Below are positions 23,960 to 31,708 of a stretch of DNA of 52,861 nt, one piece after another (position 1 is the stretch's first letter; each line of letters opens with the position of its first letter). The DNA is taken from positions 1-52,861 of the forward strand of contig DASSVP010000074.1 of assembly GCA_035705985.1 (NCBI GenBank), given 5' to 3'. The notes beneath the pieces were generated by a model. That model ran no database searches, was not told the origin of the DNA, and saw only the letters and a list, made by a program, of their open reading frames with translations. The DNA is from JACVRW01 sp035705985 (lineage in GTDB: Bacteria; Actinomycetota; Thermoleophilia; Solirubrobacterales; Thermoleophilaceae). Position numbers and translations under genes: made by a program.

Positions 23960-25069
23960 ATGAGTGACGAGACAAGGACACAGACGAGCAACATCCACAA
24001 CGGCTCCAGCGAGGGAGTGCGGCGCCTGGTGAGCTGGGGCGCCCGGGCCGCCCTGGCGAGCCCGTTCGTCGCCGTCTTCGGCGTCGCCGTGGGCGCGTCG
24101 ATCTATTCGGACGACGTGAGCGAGGTCGCCGGCTCCGGGCGCTTCACGGTCGCGACGGCGGCCGCCCTGATCGCGCTGCTCCTGCTGAGCCTGGGCCTGG
24201 TCTCCCTCTACCTCCGGCAGCAGGACGCGCTCGGCCCGTTCGGCACCGCCGCGTTCGCGCTCGCGCTCGCCGGGACCGTGCTGGCCGCAGGCGGCGCCTG
24301 GGACCAGGTGTTCACGGTCCCCTACCTGGCAAACGAGGCGCCGGCCGTACTCGACGCCGAAACGTCCGGGTCGTTGCTTGCCGGCTTCTTCCTGTCGTTC
24401 GCGCTCCTCGCAGCAGGCTGGGCCCTGTTCGCGATTGCCACGCGACGCGCGGGAGTCCTTTCCCGGCGCGGCTCGTCCGTCCTGCTCGTCGGCGCCATCC
24501 TCGCGTTCGTCCCCGCCCCGACGGCGCTGAGGCTGCTGGTACTGACGATCGGCGCCGCCCTGCTCGCACGGGCCGCCGCACCGCGAGGAGCCCGCACGAG
24601 TCCCGCCATGGCGGTCATCGCCGCGCTTGTCGTCGCGGGCTGCGGCGGTGAGGACCGGATGTCGGACGAGGAGACCGCACGCGAGATCAACGCGGTCCTG
24701 GCCGCGACGAGCGGCGAGGTCCAGCGGCAGTTCCACCCCGTCTTCCAGCAACTCGAAGCGGTGCGCGAGAACGCCCGCGTCCCGCGGAGCGTCCGCGCCC
24801 GACTCGAGCGCCCGACGAGCGTCGTCGCCGGCGAGCTGCGGGAAACCGCGGATCGAGTGGACGAGCTGGATCCGCCCGAGGACGCCGAGGAGGCGGTTGC
24901 CTCGCTGACCGAGTCGGCTCGCGAACAGGCAACCCGGCTCGAGCAACTCCCCGAGCGGGAGCGGCTGACGGTCCGCGAGCTGGCCGACGCGGTAGAGCCG
25001 CCCACCGAGGCGCTGCGGCGCCTGGGCGAGGCCGGGATCCGGGTTCAGCCGCCACCCCAGGGCGGGTGA
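23960..25069 (+). CDS. polytopic membrane protein fused to a lipoprotein-like domain
   Basis: This 369-residue protein, not recognised, has two parts. Residues 25-215 contain about six hydrophobic spans typical of a small polytopic membrane protein. Residues 217-369 look like an independent lipoprotein: AMAVIAALVVAGC ends in a lipobox-like Cys at 228, followed by a charged helical region with heptad-like spacing (EVQRQFHPVFQQLEAVREN). An in-frame ATG at 24608 could start a separate 153-residue lipoprotein. Start ATG at 23960 has no clear Shine-Dalgarno. It is divergent from the two-component system and may be its output (inference from position only). Confidence 0.65.
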   Translation: MSDETRTQTSNIHNGSSEGVRRLVSWGARAALASPFVAVFGVAVGASIYSDDVSEVAGSGRFTVATAAALIALLLLSLGLVSLYLRQQDALGPFGTAAFALALAGTVLAAGGAWDQVFTVPYLANEAPAVLDAETSGSLLAGFFLSFALLAAGWALFAIATRRAGVLSRRGSSVLLVGAILAFVPAPTALRLLVLTIGAALLARAAAPRGARTSPAMAVIAALVVAGCGGEDRMSDEETAREINAVLAATSGEVQRQFHPVFQQLEAVRENARVPRSVRARLERPTSVVAGELRETADRVDELDPPEDAEEAVASLTESAREQATRLEQLPERERLTVRELADAVEPPTEALRRLGEAGIRVQPPPQGG

Positions 25070-25093
25070 GCGGAGGCGCTCCCGGCGGCCAAG

Positions 25094-25166
25094 TGGCGAG
25101 GGCCAGAATCGAACTGGCGACACCACGATTTTCAGTCGTGTGCTCTACCAACTGAGCTACCTCGCC
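25094..25166 (-). tRNA. tRNA-Phe (GAA)
   Basis: This 73-nt cloverleaf on the minus strand has acceptor GGCGAGG/CCTCGCC, D-stem GCTC/GAGC, anticodon stem CACGA/TCGTG with loop CTGAAAA (anticodon GAA), T-stem GCCAG/CTGGC with TTCGATT, and discriminator A. The 3' CCA is not encoded. All stems pair perfectly. Confidence 0.97.
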
Positions 25167-25204
25167 GTGAGGTACGCCGATGGTATCTAGCGTTTGCGGG
25201 CGAG

Positions 25205-25741
25205 ATGCATCACGACGGCCTCAACGCGCTCGCGCTCAGCGCCACGCTCCACTGCCTCACCGGCTGTGCCATCGGCGAGGTGAGCGGCATGGTGATCGGG
25301 ACGGCGCTCGGCTGGTCCGAGTGGGCGACGGTCGCGCTCGCCGTCGCCCTCGCGTTCCTGTTCGGGTACACCCTGACAAGCCTGCCGCTGATCCGCGGCG
25401 GGCTGGCCCTGAGCGCCGTGATCCCGATCGCACTCGCGTCCGACACGCTGTCGATCGCGATCATGGAGGTCGTCGACAACGCGATCATGCTGGCGATCCC
25501 GGGCGCCATGGAGGCGGGCCTCGACAACACGCTGTTCTGGGGATCGCTCTCGGTGGCGCTCGCCGTCGCCGGCTTCGCCGCCTACCCGGCGAACCGCTGG
25601 CTGCTCCAGCGCGGAAGGGGCCACGCCGCGGTGCACGCAACCGGAATCCACGGCGGCCCGTCGCCCCGCGTGGTCGGCACGATCGCGATCATCGCGGCGA
25701 CCTTCGGGACGATCGTGCTGGTGGCGGAAGCGGTCGGCTAG
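25205..25741 (+). CDS. DUF4396 membrane protein
   Basis: This 178-residue protein has four or five hydrophobic spans. The N-terminal motif HCLTGCAIGEVSGMVIGTALGWS and the middle SIAIMEVVDNAIMLAIPGAM are those of DUF4396 proteins, often found with metal-handling genes; the paired His/Cys residues may bind metal (inference). The ATG at 25205 follows the tRNA gene by 38 nt. The function is unknown. Confidence 0.85.
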   Translation: MHHDGLNALALSATLHCLTGCAIGEVSGMVIGTALGWSEWATVALAVALAFLFGYTLTSLPLIRGGLALSAVIPIALASDTLSIAIMEVVDNAIMLAIPGAMEAGLDNTLFWGSLSVALAVAGFAAYPANRWLLQRGRGHAAVHATGIHGGPSPRVVGTIAIIAATFGTIVLVAEAVG

Positions 25742-25822
25742 CCGTCGCGCAGAGGACCTGAAGCACGGCGTCCTGCCCGCCGCGGGCCAGAACGCGCCGG
25801 GTCCCCACGGCGCGCAGGGCCC

Positions 25823-25842
25823 CGCCGGCGGTTGGGCCGGCG
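25823..25842. terminator. hairpin between convergent genes
   Basis: CGCCGGC, a 6-nt GGTTGG loop and GCCGGCG form a perfect 7-bp stem in the 149-nt space between the DUF4396 gene and the convergent ferritin-like gene. It is symmetric, so it could terminate both. No other feature is seen in that space. Confidence 0.4.
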
Positions 25843-25890
25843 AGACCCTCGACCTGCACTACCGGTCGGGCGCTGCACCGCGACCCGCGG

Positions 25891-26379
25891 CTAGGCGAGG
25901 CCCTCCGCCTTGTACTCGCGGAGGAAGCCCTCGAAGAGCCGGCGGTGGCCCTCCTCGTCGCGCAGGATGGCGATGACCATGTCCTGCGTGACGGGGTCGC
26001 GGCCCTCGCAGAACTCGATGATCTCGTTGTAATGCTCGATGGCTCCCGACTCGGCCTCGATCACGCCCTTGATCACGTGCACGATGTCGGTCTGCTCGTC
26101 GGGTGGCTGGAGGTAGGTCTGCTCCGCCTGGAAGTCGAGTGAGCCCGGCACGACCCCGTAGAGCTCCTTGATCCGCGCGCCGAACTCGCGCGCGTGACCG
26201 AGCTCCTCCTGGATGTCCTGCTCGAGCGACTCGATGATCTCCTGGGCGCGCACGCCGTCCGGGTTGATCGAGTTCGTGATGTAGCTCATCACCGTCTCGA
26301 TTTCCATCCAGTACGCCCGCGTGAGCAGCTCGATCAGCCGCGCACGGTCGTCCTTCATGTCGTCGTCGAGTATTCCCAT
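25891..26379 (-). CDS. ferritin-like diiron protein (bacterioferritin/Dps type)
   Basis: This 162-residue four-helix protein has diiron ligands in ferritin-like spacing: Glu in MEIETVMSYI, ExxH in EELGHAREF, Glu in IEAESGAIEHYNEI and DEEGH in the last helix. There is no haem-binding Met that I can place. Likely roles are iron storage or oxidative protection in the cytosol. Start ATG at 26379 lies 6 nt after TACCCC. A TTG at 26412 would add an improbable Pro-rich leader that overlaps the divergent gene. Confidence 0.85.
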   Translation of the reverse strand: MGILDDDMKDDRARLIELLTRAYWMEIETVMSYITNSINPDGVRAQEIIESLEQDIQEELGHAREFGARIKELYGVVPGSLDFQAEQTYLQPPDEQTDIVHVIKGVIEAESGAIEHYNEIIEFCEGRDPVTQDMVIAILRDEEGHRRLFEGFLREYKAEGLA

Positions 26380-26385
26380 CCATGC

Positions 26386-26395
26386 GGGGTACCCT
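26386..26395. promoter_or_regulatory. overlapping divergent -10 hexamers around GGGTACCC
   Basis: On the plus strand TACCCT (26390-26395) is 7 nt before GTG at 26403. On the minus strand TACCCC (26391-26386) is 6 nt before ATG at 26379. The start codons are only 23 nt apart. The hexamers share two bases. Confidence 0.45.
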
Positions 26396-26402
26396 GCGGG
26401 CG

Positions 26403-27047
26403 GTGGAGGCAACCGCGCCGATCGAGCACCTGGAGCGCCCGCCGAAGCGACTCTGGAACCAGCTTCTGGCGGAGCCCGACCGGGCGCCGGAGCTCATCGC
26501 GCTGGCCGCCGCCGAGCGCTTCGCGCCGCAGGCCGAGGAGTGGGTGCGGATCGCCGGGCCCGGCCACACGCCGCAGGAGCTGGCGCGGGTGGCGTTCAAG
26601 AAGCACGTCCGGCTCGCGCGACTCGAGGGCGGTGCGCTGGGCATCGGCGGCGCGATCACCGCGGCGCCCGACCTCGTCGCGCTCCTTTGGATCCAGAGCC
26701 GAATGGTCTTCTACATCGCGGCCGCGTACGGCTACGACCCGAAGCACCCGATGCGCCCTGCCGAATACCTCGCGCTCCAGGGCCTCTACGACACGCCGGC
26801 CGAGGCGCGCGAGGCACTCGACGGCGTCGGCAAGCGGATGGCGCAGGCGATGGTCGAGCGGGCGCTGTCGAAGCGGGACACCGAGGTGCTCCACCTCAAG
26901 CTGGCCAAGTACATCGCGAAGCGGCTCGCGCGTCGCTACGCCGGCCGCCTGATCCCCTTCGTCGGCGCTCCGCTCGGCGCGATTCAGAACGGCGGCGTCA
27001 CGAAGCAGCTCGGCCGGCGCGCGCTCGACTACTACGCACGCCCGTAG
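26403..27047 (+). CDS. EcsC-family protein
   Basis: This 214-residue protein has the EcsC pattern. There is a helical N-terminus, then GGALGIGGAITAAPDLVALLWIQSRMVFYIAAAYGYD as the membrane-associated core (residues about 71-107), and C-terminal RLARRYAGRLIPFVGAPLGAIQNGG. EcsC proteins are peripheral membrane proteins of uncertain function. GTG at 26403 is preferred over ATG at 26382 because of the 7-nt spacing from TACCCT and because the ATG would nearly touch the divergent start. It overlaps the convergent SDR gene by 16 nt. Confidence 0.8.
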   Translation: MEATAPIEHLERPPKRLWNQLLAEPDRAPELIALAAAERFAPQAEEWVRIAGPGHTPQELARVAFKKHVRLARLEGGALGIGGAITAAPDLVALLWIQSRMVFYIAAAYGYDPKHPMRPAEYLALQGLYDTPAEAREALDGVGKRMAQAMVERALSKRDTEVLHLKLAKYIAKRLARRYAGRLIPFVGAPLGAIQNGGVTKQLGRRALDYYARP

Positions 27048-27709
27048 ACCGGGATCGCCGCCCCGCTCGTAACTCGCGCGTCGTCCGACACGAGGAAGCG
27101 CACCACGCGCGCGATCTCCTCGGGCGGCACCCACTTCGAGTAGTCGGCGTCAGGCTGATCGGCGCGATTTGCCGGCGTGTCGATCACGCTCGGCAGGATC
27201 GCGTTCGCCCGGATCCCCTGCGAGCGGTAGTCCGCGTCGAGCGCCTGCACGAAGGCGAGCACCGCCGCCTTGGCGGTGATGTAGGCGGCCGCCCCGCCGA
27301 ACGGACGCAGCGCGGCGCGGGCCGAGACGGCCACGAACGCGCCCCCGCCGCTCTCCACGAGCCGCGGCATCGCCGCGCGCGCGAGGTTGAAGGCCGGGGC
27401 GAGGTTCAGGCGCAGGAGCCGGTCGAACTCGGCCGGGTCGGTCTCGTGCACGAGGCCGGTCGTCGCAAAGCCGCCGACCAGGTCCACCACTGCCTCGAGC
27501 TCCGGCACGGCGTCCACGGCCCCGGCCGCGCCGTCGGGATCGAGGAGGTCCGCGTGGACGAAGTCCACCGAGTCGCCGAAGGCCGACTGGGCCCGCTCGA
27601 GCTCGCGGTCGACCACCCAGGTCAGGGCGCAGTGGTGTCCGGCCTCGACCAGCTCGCGCGTGACCGCGCTTCCGAGAGCACCGGTGCCGCCGGCGATTAG
27701 GACGCCCAT
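27032..27709 (-). CDS. short-chain dehydrogenase/reductase
   Basis: This 225-residue SDR has the cofactor-binding IAGGTGALGSAV (residues 5-16), the NAG region replaced by DLVGGFA, and a catalytic Ser/Tyr/Lys in VSARAAL and YITAKAA. The absence of NAG and the glycine-rich loop TGALG place it among atypical family members; the cofactor preference is unclear. ATG at 27709 begins directly at the first beta strand. TACGCT lies 8 nt upstream. It is divergent from the HD-domain gene, 49 nt away. Confidence 0.88.
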   Translation of the reverse strand: MGVLIAGGTGALGSAVTRELVEAGHHCALTWVVDRELERAQSAFGDSVDFVHADLLDPDGAAGAVDAVPELEAVVDLVGGFATTGLVHETDPAEFDRLLRLNLAPAFNLARAAMPRLVESGGGAFVAVSARAALRPFGGAAAYITAKAAVLAFVQALDADYRSQGIRANAILPSVIDTPANRADQPDADYSKWVPPEEIARVVRFLVSDDARVTSGAAIPVYGRA

Positions 27710-27758
27710 GCAGCGGCAGCGTAAACCGTCCGAGTCCGGCCTTACCTTGGCACTCCCG

Positions 27759-28769
27759 ATGGAGCAGACGTCGCTGACCCCAACGAGGTGCTTCGCACGC
27801 GACCTGGCCGACGGCCAGGAGGTGAACGAGGTATTCGTGGTGCGCGCGCACACGAGGCGCCAGCGCCGCAACGGGGAGCCGTTCCTGAAGCTGCAGCTCG
27901 GCGACAACACCGGCTCCCTCGAGGCGGTGATCTGGGACGAGGTGGAGGCGCTCGCGCCGCTCTGCCCGGCCGGCTCGGTGATCCGGGTGCTCGGGCGGTA
28001 TGCCGTCGACGAGCGCTACGGCGCCTCTCTGACCGTCAAGCGCATGCGGGCGGCGATCGACGGCGAGTACGAGCTGGCCGACCTCGTCGAGGCGCCCCCG
28101 GTGCCGTACGAGCAGATGGCGGCGGAGCTCGACGCGCTGGTCGAGACGATCGACACCCCTCACCTCCGTGCGCTCCTGGCCCGGCTGATCGACCGCTCGA
28201 CGGAGACGGGCGCCGCGTATCACGTCGCCCCGGCGGCGAAGTACTACCACCAGGCCTACCGCCACGGGCTGCTGGAACACTGTCTCTCGGTGGCCCAGGG
28301 GGTGAGCGTCCTGGCACGTGGACCGTTCCGCGGAGGCGTGAACCGGGACCTGGCCGTGACCGGCGCGCTGCTCCACGACATCGGGAAGACCGAGGTCTAC
28401 GCCGGCCGCAACGGCGCCATCGAGCTCACCGACCGTGGCAAGCTCCTCGGCGAGATCCCGCTCGGCTACTACAGGGTCCGCCGCGAGATCGAGCGCATCG
28501 ACGGGTTCCCGCCGGCCGACGCCGAGGGCCTGCTCCACATCGTGCTGAGCCACCACGGCAAGCTCGAGCACGGCAGCCCGGTGGTGCCGTGCACGCGCGA
28601 GGCCACGCTCGTGCACTTCGTTGACAACCTCGGCGGCAACCTCGGCAGCTTCGACCGCATCGAGAAGACGCTGGCCGACGGCGCCTCCTGGTCGGACTTC
28701 GACCGCGGCATTGCGGCCGCGGCCTTCTTCGGCGCGCGCGAGCCGACGCGCGAAGAAGAAGCGGCGTAA
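27759..28769 (+). CDS. OB-fold plus HD-domain 3'-5' exonuclease, YhaM-like
   Basis: The protein has 336 residues. The N-terminal OB fold (about 20-100, FLKLQLGDNTGSLEAVIWD) is followed by an HD domain with H169/H174 in YRHGLLEHCLSV, the HD pair H206/D207 in LLHDIGK, HH in VLSHHGKLEHG and the final D in FVDN. This order is that of YhaM/CBF1 exoribonucleases, metal-dependent enzymes acting on RNA and single-stranded DNA. TACCTT lies 10 nt before the ATG. It probably ends a monocistronic unit; the next gene begins 88 nt later with its own promoter and leader. Confidence 0.9.
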   Translation: MEQTSLTPTRCFARDLADGQEVNEVFVVRAHTRRQRRNGEPFLKLQLGDNTGSLEAVIWDEVEALAPLCPAGSVIRVLGRYAVDERYGASLTVKRMRAAIDGEYELADLVEAPPVPYEQMAAELDALVETIDTPHLRALLARLIDRSTETGAAYHVAPAAKYYHQAYRHGLLEHCLSVAQGVSVLARGPFRGGVNRDLAVTGALLHDIGKTEVYAGRNGAIELTDRGKLLGEIPLGYYRVRREIERIDGFPPADAEGLLHIVLSHHGKLEHGSPVVPCTREATLVHFVDNLGGNLGSFDRIEKTLADGASWSDFDRGIAAAAFFGAREPTREEEAA

Positions 28770-28798
28770 ACGCACTCGCGGAGGCACTTACCTCCGGT

Positions 28799-28804
28799 TA
28801 GAGT
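28799..28804 (+). promoter_or_regulatory. -10 hexamer TAGAGT upstream of the cox locus
   Basis: TAGAGT lies 33 nt before a strong Shine-Dalgarno-led GTG and 53 nt before the first 1-TM gene. GGAGG-CACTTA-CCTCC just upstream forms a short hairpin. No convincing -35 is visible. This would be the promoter of the whole 28.8-38.1 kb series. Confidence 0.4.
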
Positions 28805-28837
28805 GGGCCCGTAGCCCGTTCTCGCAAGGAGGCTCAC

Positions 28838-28864
28838 GTGTCGCTTGGAGGGTTGACGTGGTAG
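28838..28864 (+). CDS. possible 8-codon upstream ORF overlapping the first gene of the cox locus
   Basis: GTG at 28838 is preceded by AAGGAGG with a 5-nt spacer, the best ribosome-binding site of the region. It opens a frame of eight codons ending in TAG at 28862-28864. Its stop overlaps the GTG (28858) of the next gene by seven bases. It could be a leader peptide that sets translation of the operon, or the strong site may simply load ribosomes for reinitiation. No protein evidence. Confidence 0.35.
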   Translation: MSLGGLTW

Positions 28865-29112
28865 CCGCGTCCACCGGCTGGTGGATCGGGCTCGCGCTCG
28901 GGATCGTCGTGATCGCGGTCGCCGCGGCGATCGTGATCACGATCGTGCAGCTCGCGAGGCGCATCGCCGCCCAGGCGAGCGGCGCGGTCGAGGGCGTCGA
29001 GACGGTCCGCTCTCAGACCGACGAGCTGGCCGGCATCGACCGGATCAACGACTCGGGCGTCCGCATCCTCCACTCGGCCCGGGCGCTGCGAAAGGTGGCG
29101 GTGGGCAAGTGA
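28858..29112 (+). CDS. single-span membrane protein, first of five
   Basis: This 84-residue, unrecognised protein has one N-terminal membrane span (about residues 8-33, WWIGLALGIVVIAVAAAIVI) followed by a soluble helical part with alternating charged and small residues (RRIAAQASGAVEGVETVRS). The arrangement resembles DUF948-type anchored helices. GTG at 28858 has its own GGAGGG 5 nt upstream. Its stop overlaps the next GTG (GTGA). It is first of five small proteins with the same design leading into coxM. Confidence 0.75.
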   Translation: MVAASTGWWIGLALGIVVIAVAAAIVITIVQLARRIAAQASGAVEGVETVRSQTDELAGIDRINDSGVRILHSARALRKVAVGK

Positions 29113-29393
29113 GCCTCGCGGTGTCCGGAAACACGCTCTGGGCCATCTCGCTGGGAATCGGGCTGGTGGCCGCGCTGATCGTCGCCGCGCTGCTCGCCAT
29201 ACTCGTGAAGACGGTCGACGACATCGGCCGCTCGGCACGCTCGCTGCTCGAGGCGGCGGGCAAGGTCGCCGGCAACACCGCCCACATCCCCAAGCTCCAG
29301 GCGACTGCCCCGGTGCTGGGGCAGATCGTGGACGAGGCGGTGGTGCAGGACCGCTACATGAGCGCCCTCACCGACGGATACGGCGAGTCATGA
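29109..29393 (+). CDS. single-span membrane protein, second of five
   Basis: This 94-residue protein has a membrane span at about 10-33 (WAISLGIGLVAALIVAALLAIL) and then a helical segment KTVDDIGRSARSLLEAAGKVA and a short region ending in a tail of mixed charge. The GTG start overlaps the preceding stop by 4 nt, and its own stop overlaps the next ATG (ATGA). No known domain is recognised. The helical pattern after the span is like that of its four neighbours although the sequences have diverged. Confidence 0.75.
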   Translation: MSLAVSGNTLWAISLGIGLVAALIVAALLAILVKTVDDIGRSARSLLEAAGKVAGNTAHIPKLQATAPVLGQIVDEAVVQDRYMSALTDGYGES

Positions 29394-29668
29394 GCGACAC
29401 CGATGTGCTCGTCCTCCTGAGCGTCCTCCTGGCGGTCGTCGTGGTCGCGGTCGTGGCGGTCGCGCTGATCCGCGTCCGGAGCGGGCTCGAGTCCACCTCG
29501 AGGGACCTCGCCACGCTCGCGGACGCGCTCGAGACCGTCGAGTCGGAGCACCTGCGCCCGCTCGAGCCGGCCGTGAAGGCGATCAACGGCCAGTTCGACG
29601 TGATCATCGGCGCGATGCCCGGCATCGCCGCCAAGGCGGCCGTCGTCGCCGAGAGGAGGCCGCGATGA
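29390..29668 (+). CDS. single-span membrane protein, third of five
   Basis: This 92-residue protein has a long hydrophobic span at about 6-29 (VLVLLSVLLAVVVVAVVAVAL) and a cytoplasmic or periplasmic helix RSGLESTSRDLATLADALETVESEHLRPL, rich in heptad-like Leu and acidic residues, suggesting a coiled coil. It is coupled at both ends by 4-nt overlaps. The function is unknown; co-expression with CoxMSL is the only clue. Confidence 0.75.
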   Translation: MSDTDVLVLLSVLLAVVVVAVVAVALIRVRSGLESTSRDLATLADALETVESEHLRPLEPAVKAINGQFDVIIGAMPGIAAKAAVVAERRPR

Positions 29669-29931
29669 CACTCTGGTGGATCGGCAACGTAGTCCTCCTC
29701 GTGGTGATCCTGCCCGTGGTCGTGTATCTGCTGAAGGGCGTCCTCGACGCCGCGCGCGGCATCGTGCCGAGCGTGAGGCGGATCGCCACCGCGGCTCAGG
29801 CGGGCTCGCGCGATCTCGACGCGGTGCCGCTGCTGCTGACCACGCAGGAGCAGGTCAAGCAGACCGTCGAGGTGGTCGCGAACTACGGCGGCTCGCTCGA
29901 TGTGATCGTCGACGACGCGGAGGAGGAGTAG
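29665..29931 (+). CDS. single-span membrane protein, fourth of five
   Basis: This 88-residue protein has a span at about 4-25 (WWIGNVVLLVVILPVVVYLL) followed by KGVLDAARGIVPSVRRIATAAQ and a Gln/Val-rich helix, ending with an acidic DDAEEE tail. The opening TLWWIG resembles the TGWWIG of the first member, which hints that the set arose by duplication. The ATG overlaps the previous stop by 4 nt; the next gene starts 2 nt after its stop. Confidence 0.75.
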   Translation: MTLWWIGNVVLLVVILPVVVYLLKGVLDAARGIVPSVRRIATAAQAGSRDLDAVPLLLTTQEQVKQTVEVVANYGGSLDVIVDDAEEE

Positions 29932-29933
29932 CG

Positions 29934-30815
29934 ATGCCCGCCGCAGGCGTTGTGCTGATCGTGGCCGTGGTCCTGATCGTGCTCGCGCTCGTCTACTTCC
30001 TCGTGTCGACGATCGTCGCACTCAGGCAGATCACCTCCGGGCTCGACGAGGCGATCGGGGCCGTCGGCGAGATCGTGGAGAAGAGCGCTCCCGTGGAGCC
30101 TGTCGTGAAGGACATCAACCGGAACCTCGACGCGGGCGTGGACCTCCTGGAGGGCCTGCTCGTGAAGAAGGCCGGCCTCGAGGACTCGATGGGCCTCGTG
30201 GAGGGCCTCTATCCCGGCTCGGCCGCCGCGGGCCTGCGCAACTTCCCGGACAGCCGCGAGATCCACCCGCCGCGGATCTCCGAGGTGTACACGAAGGGCA
30301 CGCTTACGCTGGCGCGGCTCGGCCGCGAGGCGCCCATCGCCGCCGCGAGCCCGAGCGGCTCCGTGCTGCGGAACGTCGAGGGAGGCAGCCTCGACGCGCG
30401 GATGCTCTACCCCGAGGGCCGCCAGCAGCGCCCGCCCGGCCTTCCCCGGTCGCCGGTGATCGGCACCGGCGCCCCGGTGGTGTACCCGCCGAGCGAGCAG
30501 CGCGGCGGCACCACCCCGGACGACGGCGAGATACGCGAGAAGGGGCAGTGGGCGGGGACCGCGGCGGAGGGGATCGTGCCGGCGGAGCTCGGCGGCTCCG
30601 ACGCTCCCCGGGAGACGCTCGCTGAGGACCCCGAGCTGGGCAGCGAGGCGCTTGGCGAGACGACAGGATCCGAGGCGCCGGCCACCGATACCGGAATCGA
30701 CCGCGCCGGCGGCGACGAGGCGGACGCGACCTCCGACGGGGGGCCCGACGTCCCCGAAGGTGGGGAGCCGGATCTGAAGGACGCCGGCGCCCCCCCGCGC
30801 CAGGTCGACACGTAG
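29934..30815 (+). CDS. single-span membrane protein with long acidic tail, fifth of five
   Basis: This 293-residue protein has an N-terminal span (about 5-28), then the same helical module as its neighbours (ALRQITSGLDEAIGAVGEIVEKS), which extends to residue 90. The rest has a conserved-looking segment (GLRNFPDSREIHPPRISEVY) and a disordered Pro/Gly/Glu-rich acidic tail of about 120 residues. A GGAGG lies just before the ATG. The tail could bind the basic surface of a partner such as the CO dehydrogenase (speculative). TTG of coxM follows after 16 nt. Confidence 0.72.
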   Translation: MPAAGVVLIVAVVLIVLALVYFLVSTIVALRQITSGLDEAIGAVGEIVEKSAPVEPVVKDINRNLDAGVDLLEGLLVKKAGLEDSMGLVEGLYPGSAAAGLRNFPDSREIHPPRISEVYTKGTLTLARLGREAPIAAASPSGSVLRNVEGGSLDARMLYPEGRQQRPPGLPRSPVIGTGAPVVYPPSEQRGGTTPDDGEIREKGQWAGTAAEGIVPAELGGSDAPRETLAEDPELGSEALGETTGSEAPATDTGIDRAGGDEADATSDGGPDVPEGGEPDLKDAGAPPRQVDT

Positions 30816-30831
30816 ACACAGGAGAGACCCA

Positions 30832-31707
30832 TTGCAGACGCCCGCCCCATTCGAGTACGAGCGCGCCACCAGCGTCGAGGGGGCGATAGCGGCGCTCGAG
30901 CGCCTCGGCTCCGAGGCGCGCGTCATCGCCGGCGGGCACAGCCTGCTGCCGATGATGAAGCTCCGGCTCGCCAATCCGGAACACCTCGTCGACATCAACG
31001 ACCTCGACGAGCTCGCCTACATCCGCGAGGAGGGCCCCGAGGTCCGGATCGGGGCGCTCACGCGCCACGTCGACCTCGAGCGATCCGAGCTGCTCGCGCG
31101 GCGCTTTCCCGTCTTCCGCGACGCCGAGACGGTGATCGCCGACCCGGTGGTCCGCAACCGCGGCACGATCGGCGGCTCGCTGTGCCAGGCGGACGCGGCG
31201 GAGGACCTGTCGGCGGTCTGCTCGGCGCTCAAGGCGACGGTGGTGATCCGCGGGCGTCACGGAGAGCGCCTCGTGGGAATCGGGGACTTCTACGTCGGCC
31301 CCTACACGACGGCCGTGGCCGACGGCGAGCTCCTCACCGAGATCAGGCTTCCGCTGCGGCAGGGCTCCGGAAGCGCGCACGAGAAGGTCGAGCGGCGCGC
31401 CGGCGACTGGGCCGTCGCCGCCGCCTCGGCCGCCGTCTGGGTCGAGGGCGGGACCATCTCGGACGCCGGAGTCGCGCTCAGCGCCGTCGGCCCGACCACC
31501 ATCCAGGTGGCGCGCGCGGAGGAGCTCCTGCGCGGCAAGGCGCCGTCCGAGGAGCTGTTCGCGGAGGCTGGCGAGATCGCGTCGGAGGACTGCATGCCGT
31601 TCCCGGACGGCCGCGGGCCGGTCGACTACAAGCGCCACCTGGCCGGCGTGCTCACGAAACGCGCCCTGCGCCGCGCCGCGGCCCGCGCGCTGCACCAGGA
31701 GGCCTGA
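30832..31707 (+). CDS. coxM: aerobic CO dehydrogenase medium (FAD) subunit
   Basis: This 291-residue FAD-binding subunit of the molybdenum hydroxylase family passes electrons from the [2Fe-2S] subunit to the quinone pool. The FAD motifs AGGHSLLPMMKLRL (residues about 33-46) and TIGGSLCQADAAEDL (about 113-127) are intact. It starts with TTG at 30832, supported by AGGAG 7 nt upstream. The order coxM-coxS-coxL is that of form I CO dehydrogenases (form II is S-L-M). Confidence 0.93.
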   Translation: MQTPAPFEYERATSVEGAIAALERLGSEARVIAGGHSLLPMMKLRLANPEHLVDINDLDELAYIREEGPEVRIGALTRHVDLERSELLARRFPVFRDAETVIADPVVRNRGTIGGSLCQADAAEDLSAVCSALKATVVIRGRHGERLVGIGDFYVGPYTTAVADGELLTEIRLPLRQGSGSAHEKVERRAGDWAVAAASAAVWVEGGTISDAGVALSAVGPTTIQVARAEELLRGKAPSEELFAEAGEIASEDCMPFPDGRGPVDYKRHLAGVLTKRALRRAAARALHQEA

Positions 31708-31708
31708 G

